Below, one piece after another: positions 1-8,167 of a stretch of DNA of 64,000 nucleotides. The DNA is taken from positions 62,001-126,000 of the forward strand of contig CAJTJG010000005.1 in the NCBI GenBank assembly GCA_910576785.1. The letters run 5' to 3'. The position numbers and the translations under genes are program-made. This stretch comes from an uncultured Duncaniella sp. GTDB lineage: Bacteria; Bacteroidota; Bacteroidia; Bacteroidales; Muribaculaceae. The notes under the pieces were generated by a model. That model made no database searches and was not told where the DNA came from. It saw nothing but the letters and a program-made list of their open reading frames with translations. The number at the start of each line of letters is the position of its first letter. Position 1 is the first letter of the stretch.

Positions 1-256
1 CACATCCATCATCTATGAGTCACCGCTCCGGCTCGTGAAGACATTAGGCGAACTTGCCGCTGCATGCGGCGGGAACCGCCCGGCATCCGTATCACGTGAG
101 ATCTCCAAACTACACGACACAACCGTGCGCGGCACCTTGGGCGAACTTATCGGATATTTCAATGAAAACAATCCCCGCGGAGAGATTGTTATCATTATAG
201 GACCGCAACTTGCCGAGGGTCCTAAAGTTCACAAAAACAAATACAAAGAAGAATAA
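1..256 (+). CDS. rsmI: RsmI C-terminus (16S rRNA C1402 2'-O-methyltransferase), 5' end outside window
   Basis: Only the last 84 codons are visible, read from base 2. They contain the RsmI signature: YESPLRLVKTL followed by a proline/serine segment and VSREISKLHDTTVRGTLGEL, which in this SAM-dependent tetrapyrrole-methylase-fold family lies in the C-terminal subdomain. RsmI 2'-O-methylates C1402 in the 16S rRNA decoding centre. The gene ends 27 bases before the next start, so it could be co-transcribed with the lipoprotein downstream. The family assignment rests on motif recognition; the catalytic N-terminal half is not in the window. Confidence 0.9.
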   Translation, partial: TSIIYESPLRLVKTLGELAAACGGNRPASVSREISKLHDTTVRGTLGELIGYFNENNPRGEIVIIIGPQLAEGPKVHKNKYKEE

Positions 257-283
257 AAACCTCACATTCAACCTATTAGCGAT

Positions 284-1165
284 ATGAAAAAAATTGCAAC
301 TCTTGCTTTGATCGCAGCAGCGGCCCTCACCTCCTGCAATGGTGACAAACTCCGCGATGCAGAAGCTCAGAATGAGCAACTCAAAGGTGACCTCCGCGAG
401 ACCCTCGCCACTCAAGACAGTCTTCTCGTGCTTGTCAACGACATATCCGACGGCATGAGCCAGATCAAGGATCTTGAGAAAATCATCTCCACCCCCGGCA
501 CTCTCGGCGGCGAGTCATCATCTCGCAAAGAGCAGATCCGCAATGACATGATCGCTATCCAGCAGGCCCTGCAGGAGCGTCGCGAACGTCTCGCCGAGCT
601 GGAAAAGAAACTCAACGACAACGGCGGCGAGAACGCCACCCTCAAACGCACCATTTCCAATCTCAAGGCCCAGATAGCCGAGCAGTCAACCGAGATAGCC
701 ACTCTCACCAACCAGCTCGCCTCTGCCAATATAAAGATTGAGGAACTCACATCCACAGTGACTGACCTCAACACCCGCGTAGACTCGCTCAACACAGACG
801 TCGAGGCTGAACGTCTCGCCAAGGCAGCAGCCGAGGAGGCAGCCCGTATCGCCGACGCAGAGGCCAACGCCTGCTACTATGCAGTAGGCACCAACAAGGA
901 ACTCAAGGAGCGTGACATCCTCAAGTCCGGATTCCTCCGCAAGACCAAGGTTATGAAGGGCGACTTCGACATGAGCTACTTCACCAATGCCGACAAGCGC
1001 ACTCTCACCGAAATCCCCACCCACAGCAAGAAGGCCAAGATCATGACCTCGCAGCCCAAGGACACCTACGAGATCGTCGATGTCAACGGACAGAAAGTCA
1101 TCAAAATCCTCAACCCGGCAAAATTCTGGCAGCTCTCCAACTTCCTCGTGATCGAAGTTGACTGA
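284..1165 (+). CDS. Cbp1-family (collagen-binding adhesin-like) coiled-coil lipoprotein
   Basis: The 293-aa product starts with a lipoprotein signal peptide whose lipobox is LTSC (Cys18), so it should be lipid-anchored in the envelope. Residues about 22-190 form a long heptad-rich coiled coil with many E, Q, K, N and L. The C-terminal 100 residues are globular, with YYAVGTNKELKE, FLRKTKVMKGDFDMSYF and a final FWQLSNFLVIEVD. That layout and C-terminus match my memory of the Bacteroides Cbp1 family, first described as collagen-binding. Collagen binding itself is not shown by the sequence and may not hold here. No -7 box was seen directly upstream. Confidence 0.75.
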   Translation: MKKIATLALIAAAALTSCNGDKLRDAEAQNEQLKGDLRETLATQDSLLVLVNDISDGMSQIKDLEKIISTPGTLGGESSSRKEQIRNDMIAIQQALQERRERLAELEKKLNDNGGENATLKRTISNLKAQIAEQSTEIATLTNQLASANIKIEELTSTVTDLNTRVDSLNTDVEAERLAKAAAEEAARIADAEANACYYAVGTNKELKERDILKSGFLRKTKVMKGDFDMSYFTNADKRTLTEIPTHSKKAKIMTSQPKDTYEIVDVNGQKVIKILNPAKFWQLSNFLVIEVD

Positions 1166-1205
1166 ACCCGATGAACCTTTACAGATCATACATATAATTA
1201 TTTTT

Positions 1206-1245
1206 TGAAGGATGTATGTCCCCGGCCGGGGACATACATCCTTCA
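1206..1245. repeat. Perfect 40-bp palindrome with no spacer
   Basis: Two 20-base arms meet at a central CCGG/CCGG with no loop and no mismatch, starting TGAAGGATGTATGTCC. It lies between the Cbp1-like gene and the pullulanase, ending 37 bases before the pullulanase ATG. A T-run precedes the palindrome and none follows it, so it does not look like a normal intrinsic terminator for the + strand. It could be an RNA hairpin in the leader, a dimeric protein site, or a terminator lacking a U-tract. Confidence 0.85.
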
Positions 1246-1282
1246 TCACATACTTACCCCCTTTCCAATCAACATTTTTATC

Positions 1283-3283
1283 ATGAAAATTACACCGGTC
1301 TTGACAAGTATCATCATCGGCTGCGGCTCTATGACAGCCGCACAAATCACAGATCCCGACTCTAAGTTCGGCAGTTTCCCATCCTACAGCGGCGAGGATC
1401 TCGAGCTGAGCGTAGACTCCAATGGAACGCACTGGCGCATGTGGTCGCCTGAAGCCGAGGCAGTCCAACTCATCATCTATCCCTCCGGGCGCGGATCCGC
1501 AGCAGAGCAGATCATCGACATGACACCCTCCACCGATGGCACATGGATAGCATCTACACCCGCACAGCTCTACGGTAAATTCTACACTTTCAGAGTGAAA
1601 CACAGTGGCCGATGGCTTGCCGAGACTCCGGGTGTATGGGCCAAAGCCGTAGGCGTGAACGGCAACCGTGCCGCCGTGATTGACTTCAGCGCCACTGATC
1701 CCGATGGATGGGCCAACGACAAGGGACCTGCCTTGAAACATATCAACGATGCCGTGATATACGAAATGCACCATCGTGACTTCTCTGTGGATCCATCATC
1801 AGGCATAGCAAACAAAGGGAAATTCCTCGCACTCACCGAACATGGCACCACTAATCCCGAAGGAGACCCCACAGGCATTGACCACCTCAAGGACCTCGGC
1901 ATCACGCATGTGCACATCCTTCCGTCATACGACTACAACAGTGTCGACGAAACCAATCTCCCGGCCAACACATACAACTGGGGATACGATCCTCTCAACT
2001 ACAACACACCCGAAGGATCCTACTCCACAAATCCGTCCGATCCGACTACAAGGATCAAAGAGATGAAAGAGATGATCAAATCTCTTCACGATAATGGCAT
2101 AGGTGTGATCATGGATGTAGTGTACAATCACACAGCCGACAACGATGACTCCAATTTCTCGCTCACCGCTCCGGGCTACTACTACCGCCACCGTCCGGAC
2201 GGAACATACAGCGATGCTTCCGGATGCGGCAACGAGACCGCATCCGATCGCCAACAGATGAGAGACTTCATCATCAACTCCGTGAAATACTGGGCTAAGG
2301 AATACCACATTGACGGATTCAGATTCGATCTCATGGCCATACATGATATCGAGACCATGAATCAGGTCGCAGCCGCCCTCAAGGAGATCAACCCCGACAT
2401 TTTCGTATATGGCGAAGGTTGGACCGCCGGTGACTCCCCCCTCCCGGTGGAACGTCGGGCGCTCAAGGAGAATGTTTCCAAAATGCCTCAGATTGCAGTG
2501 TTCAGCGATGACATCCGCGATGCGGTGAAAGGACATTACACCGATGCCTCCGACCGCGGATTCGCCACCGGCAAACCGGGGCTTGAGGAAACCGTCAAAA
2601 TCGGTATCGTAGGCGCCACCGCTCACCCGCAGGTCGACTATTCGAAAGGCAACAACAGCAAATTCGCCTATGCCGCCTCTCCGTCGCAGATCATCAACTA
2701 TGTATCCTGCCACGATGATCTCATGCTCACCGACAAGCTGCGCAAGTCTATGCCCGATGCCACCGAGGCTGACCGCCAGCGTGCCGCACGACTCGCCCAG
2801 ACTATAATCTTCACTTCGCAGGGCACTCCGTTCATGTTTACCGGCGAGGAGATTTTCCGCGACAAAAAGGGAGTACATAACTCCTACAATTCCCCCGACT
2901 CGATCAACGCCATCGACTGGAACCTCCGCCACAGCAACGCCGGACAATTTGAATATTACAAGGAACTGATAGCCCTACGCAAAGCCCATCCCGCATTCCG
3001 CATGACCACAGCCGAGGATGTGGCCCGCCATCTTAAATTCGACAAGACCGAACCCGGACTCATATCCTACTCCCTCACCGACCACGCCAACGGCGACGAG
3101 TGGAAGGAGATAAAAGTGATATTCAACGGCTCCGATGAACCCCGCGAGGTCAAAGTCAAAAAACGCGACTGGACTGTGATAGCCGAGGACGGAAACATCA
3201 AGGCCTCCGGCCTTGGAACTTCCCGCGGAGGCAAACTGACCGTAGCCCCCCGTTCCGCCCTGATTCTCGCAGCAGAAAAATAA
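1283..3283 (+). CDS. pulA: Type I pullulanase, GH13 family, secreted
   Basis: The 666-aa alpha-glucan debranching enzyme is predicted to hydrolyse alpha-1,6 links in pullulan or branched starch. ATG 1283 is preferred over the upstream ATG 1205 because it opens a hydrophobic signal peptide (about residues 1-20), while the upstream start would read through the palindrome. After an N-terminal CBM48/Ig-like domain come the pullulanase marker YNWGYDPLNY and GH13 regions I (VIMDVVYNH), II (GFRFDLMAI, nucleophile Asp349), III (YGEGW, acid/base Glu378) and IV (SCHDD, His477-Asp478). Export to the periplasm or cell surface is inferred from the signal peptide. There is no SusC/D pair nearby, so it does not sit in a visible polysaccharide utilisation locus. 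Confidence 0.9.
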   Translation: MKITPVLTSIIIGCGSMTAAQITDPDSKFGSFPSYSGEDLELSVDSNGTHWRMWSPEAEAVQLIIYPSGRGSAAEQIIDMTPSTDGTWIASTPAQLYGKFYTFRVKHSGRWLAETPGVWAKAVGVNGNRAAVIDFSATDPDGWANDKGPALKHINDAVIYEMHHRDFSVDPSSGIANKGKFLALTEHGTTNPEGDPTGIDHLKDLGITHVHILPSYDYNSVDETNLPANTYNWGYDPLNYNTPEGSYSTNPSDPTTRIKEMKEMIKSLHDNGIGVIMDVVYNHTADNDDSNFSLTAPGYYYRHRPDGTYSDASGCGNETASDRQQMRDFIINSVKYWAKEYHIDGFRFDLMAIHDIETMNQVAAALKEINPDIFVYGEGWTAGDSPLPVERRALKENVSKMPQIAVFSDDIRDAVKGHYTDASDRGFATGKPGLEETVKIGIVGATAHPQVDYSKGNNSKFAYAASPSQIINYVSCHDDLMLTDKLRKSMPDATEADRQRAARLAQTIIFTSQGTPFMFTGEEIFRDKKGVHNSYNSPDSINAIDWNLRHSNAGQFEYYKELIALRKAHPAFRMTTAEDVARHLKFDKTEPGLISYSLTDHANGDEWKEIKVIFNGSDEPREVKVKKRDWTVIAEDGNIKASGLGTSRGGKLTVAPRSALILAAEK

Positions 3284-3311
3284 CACAAGCAGACCGTGTC
3301 AGAATTGACAC

Positions 3312-3370
3312 AAAGAGATACTGAAGTCCCTATAATGCGGAACGCATTATAGGGACTTCAGTATCTCTTT
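3312..3370 (+). terminator. Long hairpin terminator (28-bp perfect arms, GAA loop)
   Basis: The arm starting AAAGAGATACTGAAGTCC (3312-3339) is perfectly complementary to 3343-3370, with a GAA loop closed by GCG/CGC. The right arm ends in CTCTTTT, giving a short U-rich tail. It begins 28 bases after the pullulanase stop, so termination of that gene is the simplest role. The stem is about three times longer than intrinsic terminators usually need. Confidence 0.75.
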
Positions 3371-3441
3371 TGCTTACACACATTTCAATACCTTTGGCAT
3401 TCTATATCCACATTTCAGAATTAACAATCATTAACTATCAA

Positions 3442-3457
3442 AACTAACTTTTTAGTT
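3442..3457. promoter_or_regulatory. BlaI-type operator 1
   Basis: The dyad AACTAA-CTTT-TTAGTT is a perfect inverted repeat. It is the first of three copies of ACTAA-N4-TTAGT upstream of the BlaI-type repressor, and its right half overlaps the candidate -33 box (3455-3458). Binding by the adjacent repressor is inferred from position and from the short dyads typical of BlaI/MecI operators. Confidence 0.65.
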
Positions 3458-3486
3458 GCATTACTAATTTTTTAGTTATACCTTTG
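3455..3486 (+). promoter_or_regulatory. Promoter of the blaI/M56 operon
   Basis: A perfect -7 element TACCTTTG lies at 3479-3486, with a -33-like GTTG at 3455-3458 and a 20-base spacer, as expected for the Bacteroidota primary sigma factor. Operator 1 overlaps the -33 box, operator 2 fills the spacer, and operator 3 lies just past the likely transcription start. This arrangement suggests autorepression. Confidence 0.75.
3463..3476. promoter_or_regulatory. BlaI-type operator 2
   Basis: The dyad ACTAA-TTTT-TTAGT is perfect and lies inside the promoter spacer, ending two bases before the -7 box. It is 20 bases (about two helical turns) downstream of the equivalent bases of operator 1, so two repressor dimers could sit on the same face of the DNA. 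Confidence 0.65.
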
Positions 3487-3494
3487 CCACATCA

Positions 3495-3508
3495 ACTAAT
3501 TTTTTAAT
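3495..3508. promoter_or_regulatory. BlaI-type operator 3 (one mismatch)
   Basis: ACTAA-TTTT-TTAAT keeps the N4 spacing of the other two dyads with one mismatch in the right half. It starts 8 bases after the -7 box, so bound repressor would block promoter clearance. Confidence 0.5.
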
Positions 3509-3536
3509 TCAAAGAATCCCCATATACTATATAACA

Positions 3537-3923
3537 ATGAAAGCCGGACGCAAAAAACAGCTCCTCACCGAAAAAGAACTTCCCATCATGCAGATGCTAT
3601 GGGACAACGGCCCACTTTTTGTCAGAGAGATGGTGGCGCTATATCCCGAGCCAAAGCCTCACTTCAACACCATTGCCACACTCGTAAGGATCCTTGAGGA
3701 GAAAGGCCACGTAGGGCATGAGACCATCAACGGCAGCCATCGCTTCCACGCGATAGCCGCACGCGAAGACTTTCAAAAAAAATCCTTATCCGAGATTGTG
3801 GCAAACTTCTTCAACAACTCCTACAAGAGCGCAGTGTCAGCACTTGCCGAAGAAGAAAAAATATCGGTTGAGGAACTCAAGGAGATCATCAACCTGATCG
3901 AAAGCAAGAACAACAAGAGGTAA
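3537..3923 (+). CDS. BlaI/MecI-family transcriptional repressor
   Basis: The 128-aa protein has the BlaI winged-helix fold: LTEKELPIMQMLWDNGP at the start, the recognition helix region HFNTIATLVRILEEKGHV (about residues 41-58), and a C-terminal dimerisation helix rich in E and K. Members of this family bind short dyads as dimers and are removed by proteolysis when a partner membrane protease is activated. Its M56 partner starts 21 bases downstream. Three matching dyads surround its own promoter, which supports autoregulation. The inducing signal is unknown, and no beta-lactamase gene is adjacent. Confidence 0.9.
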   Translation: MKAGRKKQLLTEKELPIMQMLWDNGPLFVREMVALYPEPKPHFNTIATLVRILEEKGHVGHETINGSHRFHAIAAREDFQKKSLSEIVANFFNNSYKSAVSALAEEEKISVEELKEIINLIESKNNKR

Positions 3924-3944
3924 TAACACACCACATCAATCACA

Positions 3945-5546
3945 ATGGGACCATTCGTAGCATATTCAATATATTCGTCCATTCTTCTGCTCGCCCTCTA
4001 TGTGAGCTACAAATGGGCTCTTGCCGGTGAGAATCAACACCGCTACAACCGCATGGCTCTATGGGCCATATATGCGGTAGCACTTCTTGCCTATCCGGCG
4101 TCACACATCATATCACAGATGATGACCACCGCGGGGCATCCCACCGTCGACATTCAGGCCACCATTACAGGCATCATGCTTCAGCCGGAAGATCTGTCAG
4201 CCGCATCCCAACCGCTTTACCTCTCAATCCTCATATGGACATACATCTCAGGCATGGTGGCTGCAATAATATATACCGTGATAACGATATTCAAGCTTTG
4301 CCGCGTCATAAACAACGGTGACAAAAGGCACTATGACACATACACCCTTGTTCTCACCGACGATACCCGCATAGCCCCCTTCAGCTGGGGCAGATATGTT
4401 GTGATGAGCTATCCCGACTGGGATGATAACGGCGAAATGATCCTCACCCACGAGCTCCGTCACATCAAGCACATGCACTGCATCGATCTTATGTTCGCAC
4501 AGTCAGTATGCATATTCCAGTGGTTCAATCCCGCAGCATGGCTCATGCGCGAAGAGCTGAAGACAGTCCACGAATATCAGGCCGACAGCGCCGTCATAGC
4601 CTCGGGTGTAAATATCCGTGACTATCAGATGTTATTGATAAAAAAAGCTGTTGGCGCGAGATTCCCGTCACTCGCCAACAGCCTGAATCATAGTAAACTT
4701 AAAAAACGTATCACCATGATGTACAATTCCAACGACTCGCGTGCCCGCCGTCTGCGCGGACTCGCGCTGGTGCCGGCCCTTGCCGCAGCACTCTTCGTGA
4801 CCGATCTTCCGGCCGTGGCCGCACTGCTGTCCGACACCTCATCCGCCCAGGCGCTCATCGGAGCGGCAACCGGAAACAAAGGTAGCGAAAATACCCCGGA
4901 CAACCAAACCGCCATCGGACTTATCGCAATGACCGATCCACAGCCGGAGGCAAACAGTCCCGCCCGGAAAGCATCCGCCAATAGCGGGAAAACAGATAAC
5001 AGGATCTATGATGTGGTAGAAGAAATGCCTCGCTTCCCCGGTGGTGATCAGGCCCTGTTCAAATTCCTTGCCGAGAATGTGCGCTATCCGGAGGCCGCCA
5101 TGAAAGCCAACATCCAGGGGCGTGTCGTAGCTCAGTTTGTAGTGACATCCACCGGAGCTGTAGGCGATGTCAGAGTGGTGAGAGGTGTCAGCGATGACCT
5201 CGATGCCGAAGCCGTCAGAGTCATCAAATCGCTCCCCGACTTCACCCCAGGCAAAGTCAACGGCAAGCCGGTAAGCGTATGGTACACCCTACCCATCTCG
5301 TTCACTCTTACCGATGACGGCAAGAAAGACTCCGCCGCTCCGGCTGATAATAAAGTTGAAAAGAGCACAATAGTGATCAAGAGCTACACCGGATCAGCAT
5401 CCGATGAAGAACCGATCATCTACATCGACGGTGTGAAACAGGACATCACAACATTGAAAGTCATCAACCCTGACAAAATCGAGTCCATCGACGTAGACAA
5501 AAGCAGCGGCACTCCCATAATCAAAGTCGTGACAAAAAAATCGTGA
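3945..5546 (+). CDS. M56 (BlaR1-type) membrane metalloprotease with TonB and plug-like C-terminal domains
   Basis: The 533-aa protein has three N-terminal membrane segments (about residues 3-24, 35-57, 88-113), a zinc protease site HELRH (169-173) with the third-ligand motif HEYQAD (Glu210), and another hydrophobic segment near 268-290. The penicillin-sensor domain of BlaR1 is absent. In its place is a TonB C-terminal domain (about 361-455, starting MPRFPGGDQALFKFL and ending LPISFTL). The tail at 489-533 contains IIYIDGVKQD and INPDKIESIDV, resembling the plug of TonB-dependent receptors. It probably cleaves or inactivates the upstream BlaI repressor after sensing an envelope signal; that role is inferred from the gene pair. 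Confidence 0.85.
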   Translation: MGPFVAYSIYSSILLLALYVSYKWALAGENQHRYNRMALWAIYAVALLAYPASHIISQMMTTAGHPTVDIQATITGIMLQPEDLSAASQPLYLSILIWTYISGMVAAIIYTVITIFKLCRVINNGDKRHYDTYTLVLTDDTRIAPFSWGRYVVMSYPDWDDNGEMILTHELRHIKHMHCIDLMFAQSVCIFQWFNPAAWLMREELKTVHEYQADSAVIASGVNIRDYQMLLIKKAVGARFPSLANSLNHSKLKKRITMMYNSNDSRARRLRGLALVPALAAALFVTDLPAVAALLSDTSSAQALIGAATGNKGSENTPDNQTAIGLIAMTDPQPEANSPARKASANSGKTDNRIYDVVEEMPRFPGGDQALFKFLAENVRYPEAAMKANIQGRVVAQFVVTSTGAVGDVRVVRGVSDDLDAEAVRVIKSLPDFTPGKVNGKPVSVWYTLPISFTLTDDGKKDSAAPADNKVEKSTIVIKSYTGSASDEEPIIYIDGVKQDITTLKVINPDKIESIDVDKSSGTPIIKVVTKKS

Positions 5547-5554
5547 CCGACATA

Positions 5555-5572
5555 TGATCGTCCGCGCGATCA
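5555..5572. terminator. Short hairpin between convergent genes (weak terminator candidate)
   Basis: TGATCG (5555-5560) pairs with CGATCA (5567-5572) around a six-base loop in the 40 bases between the M56 protease and topB. There is no clear U-tract on either strand, so a terminator role rests mainly on position. Confidence 0.3.
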
Positions 5573-5586
5573 GGATCCCGGCATTC

Positions 5587-7653
5587 TCACCCCGGTTTCT
5601 CAAGCTTCTTCTTTAGCTTGGCCGGGGTAAGGGTGTCGGGATATTCTGTAAATGGCAGACGCAGCGTACACCCCTCTCTGAACCGGCTGCATCCGAAAGC
5701 CGTCCTCCCCTTGAGTATATGCCCCTGCCCGCATGCCGGACACACCACTTGCTCGAATTTAGTGGTGCGAGGTGCCCGTGGCTTGGTAGGCTTCGGCGCT
5801 CCATCGGCCGCAGACTGTGCCCCACCACCCGACGGCGGACGCTGTTGGCCCGTATCTATCTTGCCATGCTCATTGTCGCTGAGCACATTGTACACTATCT
5901 TATCTATAAGCTCCTTCAGCTCGGATATGAACATGCCGGCCGAATACTCCCCACGCTCTATCCTTCGGAGTTTGTTCTCCCACAGGCCGGTGAGTTTGGC
6001 GCTCTTGAGCAGCTCCTCGTGTATGGTTGATATGAGCTGGATGCCGGGAGCCGATGCGATGATCGACTTCCCCTTCCTCTGTATATAGTGTCTCTTGAAG
6101 AGAGTCTCGATAATAGCCGCACGAGTCGAAGGGCGTCCTATGCCATTCTCCTTCATGGCCTCGCGCAGATCCTCGTCATCCACAGTCTTTCCGGCACTCT
6201 CCATGGCACGCAGAAGCGTACCCTCCGTATAGAGCTTGGGCGGCTGAGTGGTTTTCTTGACGAGCGATGGCTCCTGCGGACCGCTTTCACCCGGTGAGAA
6301 CGGCGGGAGAATCCTGTCGCCACTGTTAGCTGCATTATCATCATCCTTACTGTCCGCCTTCGGCGTTACTGTATCGAGCACATCGCGCCAGCCCGGGGAA
6401 GTTATGACCTTGCCCAAAGCCTTGAATCCGGCCTTGTCAACATTCCCGAGCACCGTCGTGGTCATGAATTCACAATCAGGATAGAACACAGCGATGAACC
6501 TCAGGGCGATAAGATGATACAGCTTGCGCTCATCCCCAACAAGCGACGATGGTGACTGCCCGGTAGGGATGATGGCATGGTGATCCGTCACCTTCGAGTT
6601 GTCAAACACCTTCTTGCTCTTGGTTATCTTTCCGGCCAGCAGACACGATGTCAGAGATGCATAAGGGGTCATCTGCTGCAATATCGACGGAATTTTCGGG
6701 TATATATCCTCACTGAGATAAGTGGTGTCCACACGCGGATAGGTGGTGACCTTCTTCTCATACAGACTCTGTATGAGGCGCAAGGTCTCGTCGGCGGTCC
6801 AACCCCATTTCTTGTTACACTCCACCTGCAACGATGTCAGGTCAAAGAGCCTCGGGGCAGATTCGCGTCCCTTCTTCTGCTGCACATCTGTGATCACCAT
6901 CGGCCTACCCACAAGATCGGCCACAGCGGCCTCTGCCTCCTCGAGTGTATTGAACCGTCCGGCAGTAGAATTGAATGTAACCCCCTTGTACAGACTTTTG
7001 AGTTCCCAGAAATCCTCCGGTCTGAAGTTCTCTATCTCATGATGGCGCTGCACTATCAGAGCGAGCGTCGGAGTCTGCACCCTCCCTATGGATAATACAT
7101 TTCCAGGAGATGAATACTTGAGCGAATACAGGCGTGTGCCGTTCATGCCAAGTATCCAGTCGCCTATGGCACGTGACAATCCCGCATGATACAGATTGTC
7201 ATACTTCGACTCCGGCTGCAGCGACATGAATCCCTCCTTTATGGCGTCATCCGTCAGCGATGATATCCAGAGGCGTTTCACCGGACATTTCACTCCGGCC
7301 TTCTGCATCACCCACCGCTGTATCAGTTCACCCTCCTGACCGGCATCACCGCAATTTATTATCTCCTCCGCCTGACCCGAGAGAGTCTCTATCACCTTGA
7401 ACTGCTGTTCATAGCTTTGCACAGGTATCAGCTTTATGCCGAATTTGGCAGGGATCATCGGGAGCGATCCGAGCGACCAGCGCTTCCACGCCTCAGTATA
7501 GTCATGCGGCTCCTTAAGCATACACAGATGGCCGAAGGTCCAGGTTACATAATATTCCGGACCCTCAAAATATCCGTCACGGCGCACATTTGAGCCGAGC
7601 AGACGGGCTATATCTTTGGCTACACTTGGTTTCTCGGTTATACAGAGCTTCAT
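5587..7653 (-). CDS. topB: DNA topoisomerase III (type IA)
   Basis: The 688-aa type IA enzyme relaxes and decatenates DNA through a 5'-phosphotyrosine link. ATG 7653 (MKLCITEKPSVAKDIA) is chosen because the family begins with this TOPRIM strand; the 15 codons upstream are non-homologous. Visible are the TOPRIM motif DAGQEGEL, the SIGRVQTPTLAL segment, and the nucleophile motif TTYPRVDTTYL (Tyr305). A C-terminal zinc-ribbon-like segment has paired cysteines (CPACGQGH, CSRFREGC). The TOPRIM motif reads DAG where the textbook form is DxD, a variant seen in part of the TopB family. The gene appears to be last in a (-) strand group. Confidence 0.93.
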   Translation of the reverse strand: MKLCITEKPSVAKDIARLLGSNVRRDGYFEGPEYYVTWTFGHLCMLKEPHDYTEAWKRWSLGSLPMIPAKFGIKLIPVQSYEQQFKVIETLSGQAEEIINCGDAGQEGELIQRWVMQKAGVKCPVKRLWISSLTDDAIKEGFMSLQPESKYDNLYHAGLSRAIGDWILGMNGTRLYSLKYSSPGNVLSIGRVQTPTLALIVQRHHEIENFRPEDFWELKSLYKGVTFNSTAGRFNTLEEAEAAVADLVGRPMVITDVQQKKGRESAPRLFDLTSLQVECNKKWGWTADETLRLIQSLYEKKVTTYPRVDTTYLSEDIYPKIPSILQQMTPYASLTSCLLAGKITKSKKVFDNSKVTDHHAIIPTGQSPSSLVGDERKLYHLIALRFIAVFYPDCEFMTTTVLGNVDKAGFKALGKVITSPGWRDVLDTVTPKADSKDDDNAANSGDRILPPFSPGESGPQEPSLVKKTTQPPKLYTEGTLLRAMESAGKTVDDEDLREAMKENGIGRPSTRAAIIETLFKRHYIQRKGKSIIASAPGIQLISTIHEELLKSAKLTGLWENKLRRIERGEYSAGMFISELKELIDKIVYNVLSDNEHGKIDTGQQRPPSGGGAQSAADGAPKPTKPRAPRTTKFEQVVCPACGQGHILKGRTAFGCSRFREGCTLRLPFTEYPDTLTPAKLKKKLEKPG

Positions 7654-7728
7654 AGAAATGTGATGGAGTCGGAGAATAGCCGGCAGCCGGCGGCACATCA
7701 GCGTGCTATTGTGACGTCGTATGCCACA

Positions 7729-8130
7729 CTACCTCGCTTTTGCCGCGACCTTCACGCCGGACTCCCCGCGGGGGGTTGAGAACTGGATATCAGCCTCGCG
7801 TATCGGTTTCATTGACGGAAAATCGATCTCAACGAGGATAACACCGTCATCCTCCCATTGATAATATCGGTTGAGATCTATACCATCAATATCTGTGCAC
7901 TCCATACCGCCGAGCGTCACTCTGTCTATACGTCCGGATGTATGCGGACGTCCCGTCAGGCTGCCGTAGACCCTGGTAAGATTCTTGCGGTAGTCTATGC
8001 TGTCGACCTTGAAATCCACTATGGATGGCGAGGTGACAGGATGGGTTTCAAAATTCCTTTCGACGGCTGAATGTGCCATAAAACCGCACGACATGACTGC
8101 GGCGGCAGCAAAGCTGACTATTTTCTTCAT
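7729..8130 (-). CDS. Small exported protein of unknown function
   Basis: The 133-aa product has a clear signal peptide (MKKIVSFAAAAVMSCGFMAHSA) and a mature part of about 110 residues predicted to be mostly beta, with no family I recognise. It may be periplasmic. It has its own -7 box (TAATTTTG, complement of 8145-8152) overlapping the region just past the stop of the thioredoxin-fold gene upstream. The cysteine at position 15 is inside the signal peptide and no convincing lipobox follows. Confidence 0.75.
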   Translation of the reverse strand: MKKIVSFAAAAVMSCGFMAHSAVERNFETHPVTSPSIVDFKVDSIDYRKNLTRVYGSLTGRPHTSGRIDRVTLGGMECTDIDGIDLNRYYQWEDDGVILVEIDFPSMKPIREADIQFSTPRGESGVKVAAKAR

Positions 8131-8144
8131 GATGAAATGGAGTA

Positions 8145-8152
8145 CAAAATTA
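8145..8152 (-). promoter_or_regulatory. -7 promoter element for the small exported protein
   Basis: On the minus strand this reads TAATTTTG, a perfect TAnnTTTG box, with TGTG about 21 bases upstream in the -33 position. The expected start of transcription leaves a leader of only about 10 bases. Confidence 0.5.
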
Positions 8153-8167
8153 GCAATTTTTTTCGTG

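Noticed and set aside
686..1774. 362-aa minus-strand frame
   Set aside because: It runs antisense to the Cbp1-like gene and the pullulanase, both with clear family motifs, and reads through the palindrome; its product has no recognisable domain.
1925..2947. 340-aa minus-strand frame
   Set aside because: It is fully antisense to the GH13 catalytic core of the pullulanase, with low-complexity Val/Gly-rich translation typical of a shadow frame.
7654..7728. GC-rich AGCCGGCAGCCGGCGGC stretch upstream of topB as a hairpin or riboswitch
   Set aside because: Only short imperfect pairings are possible and no known riboswitch core is visible.
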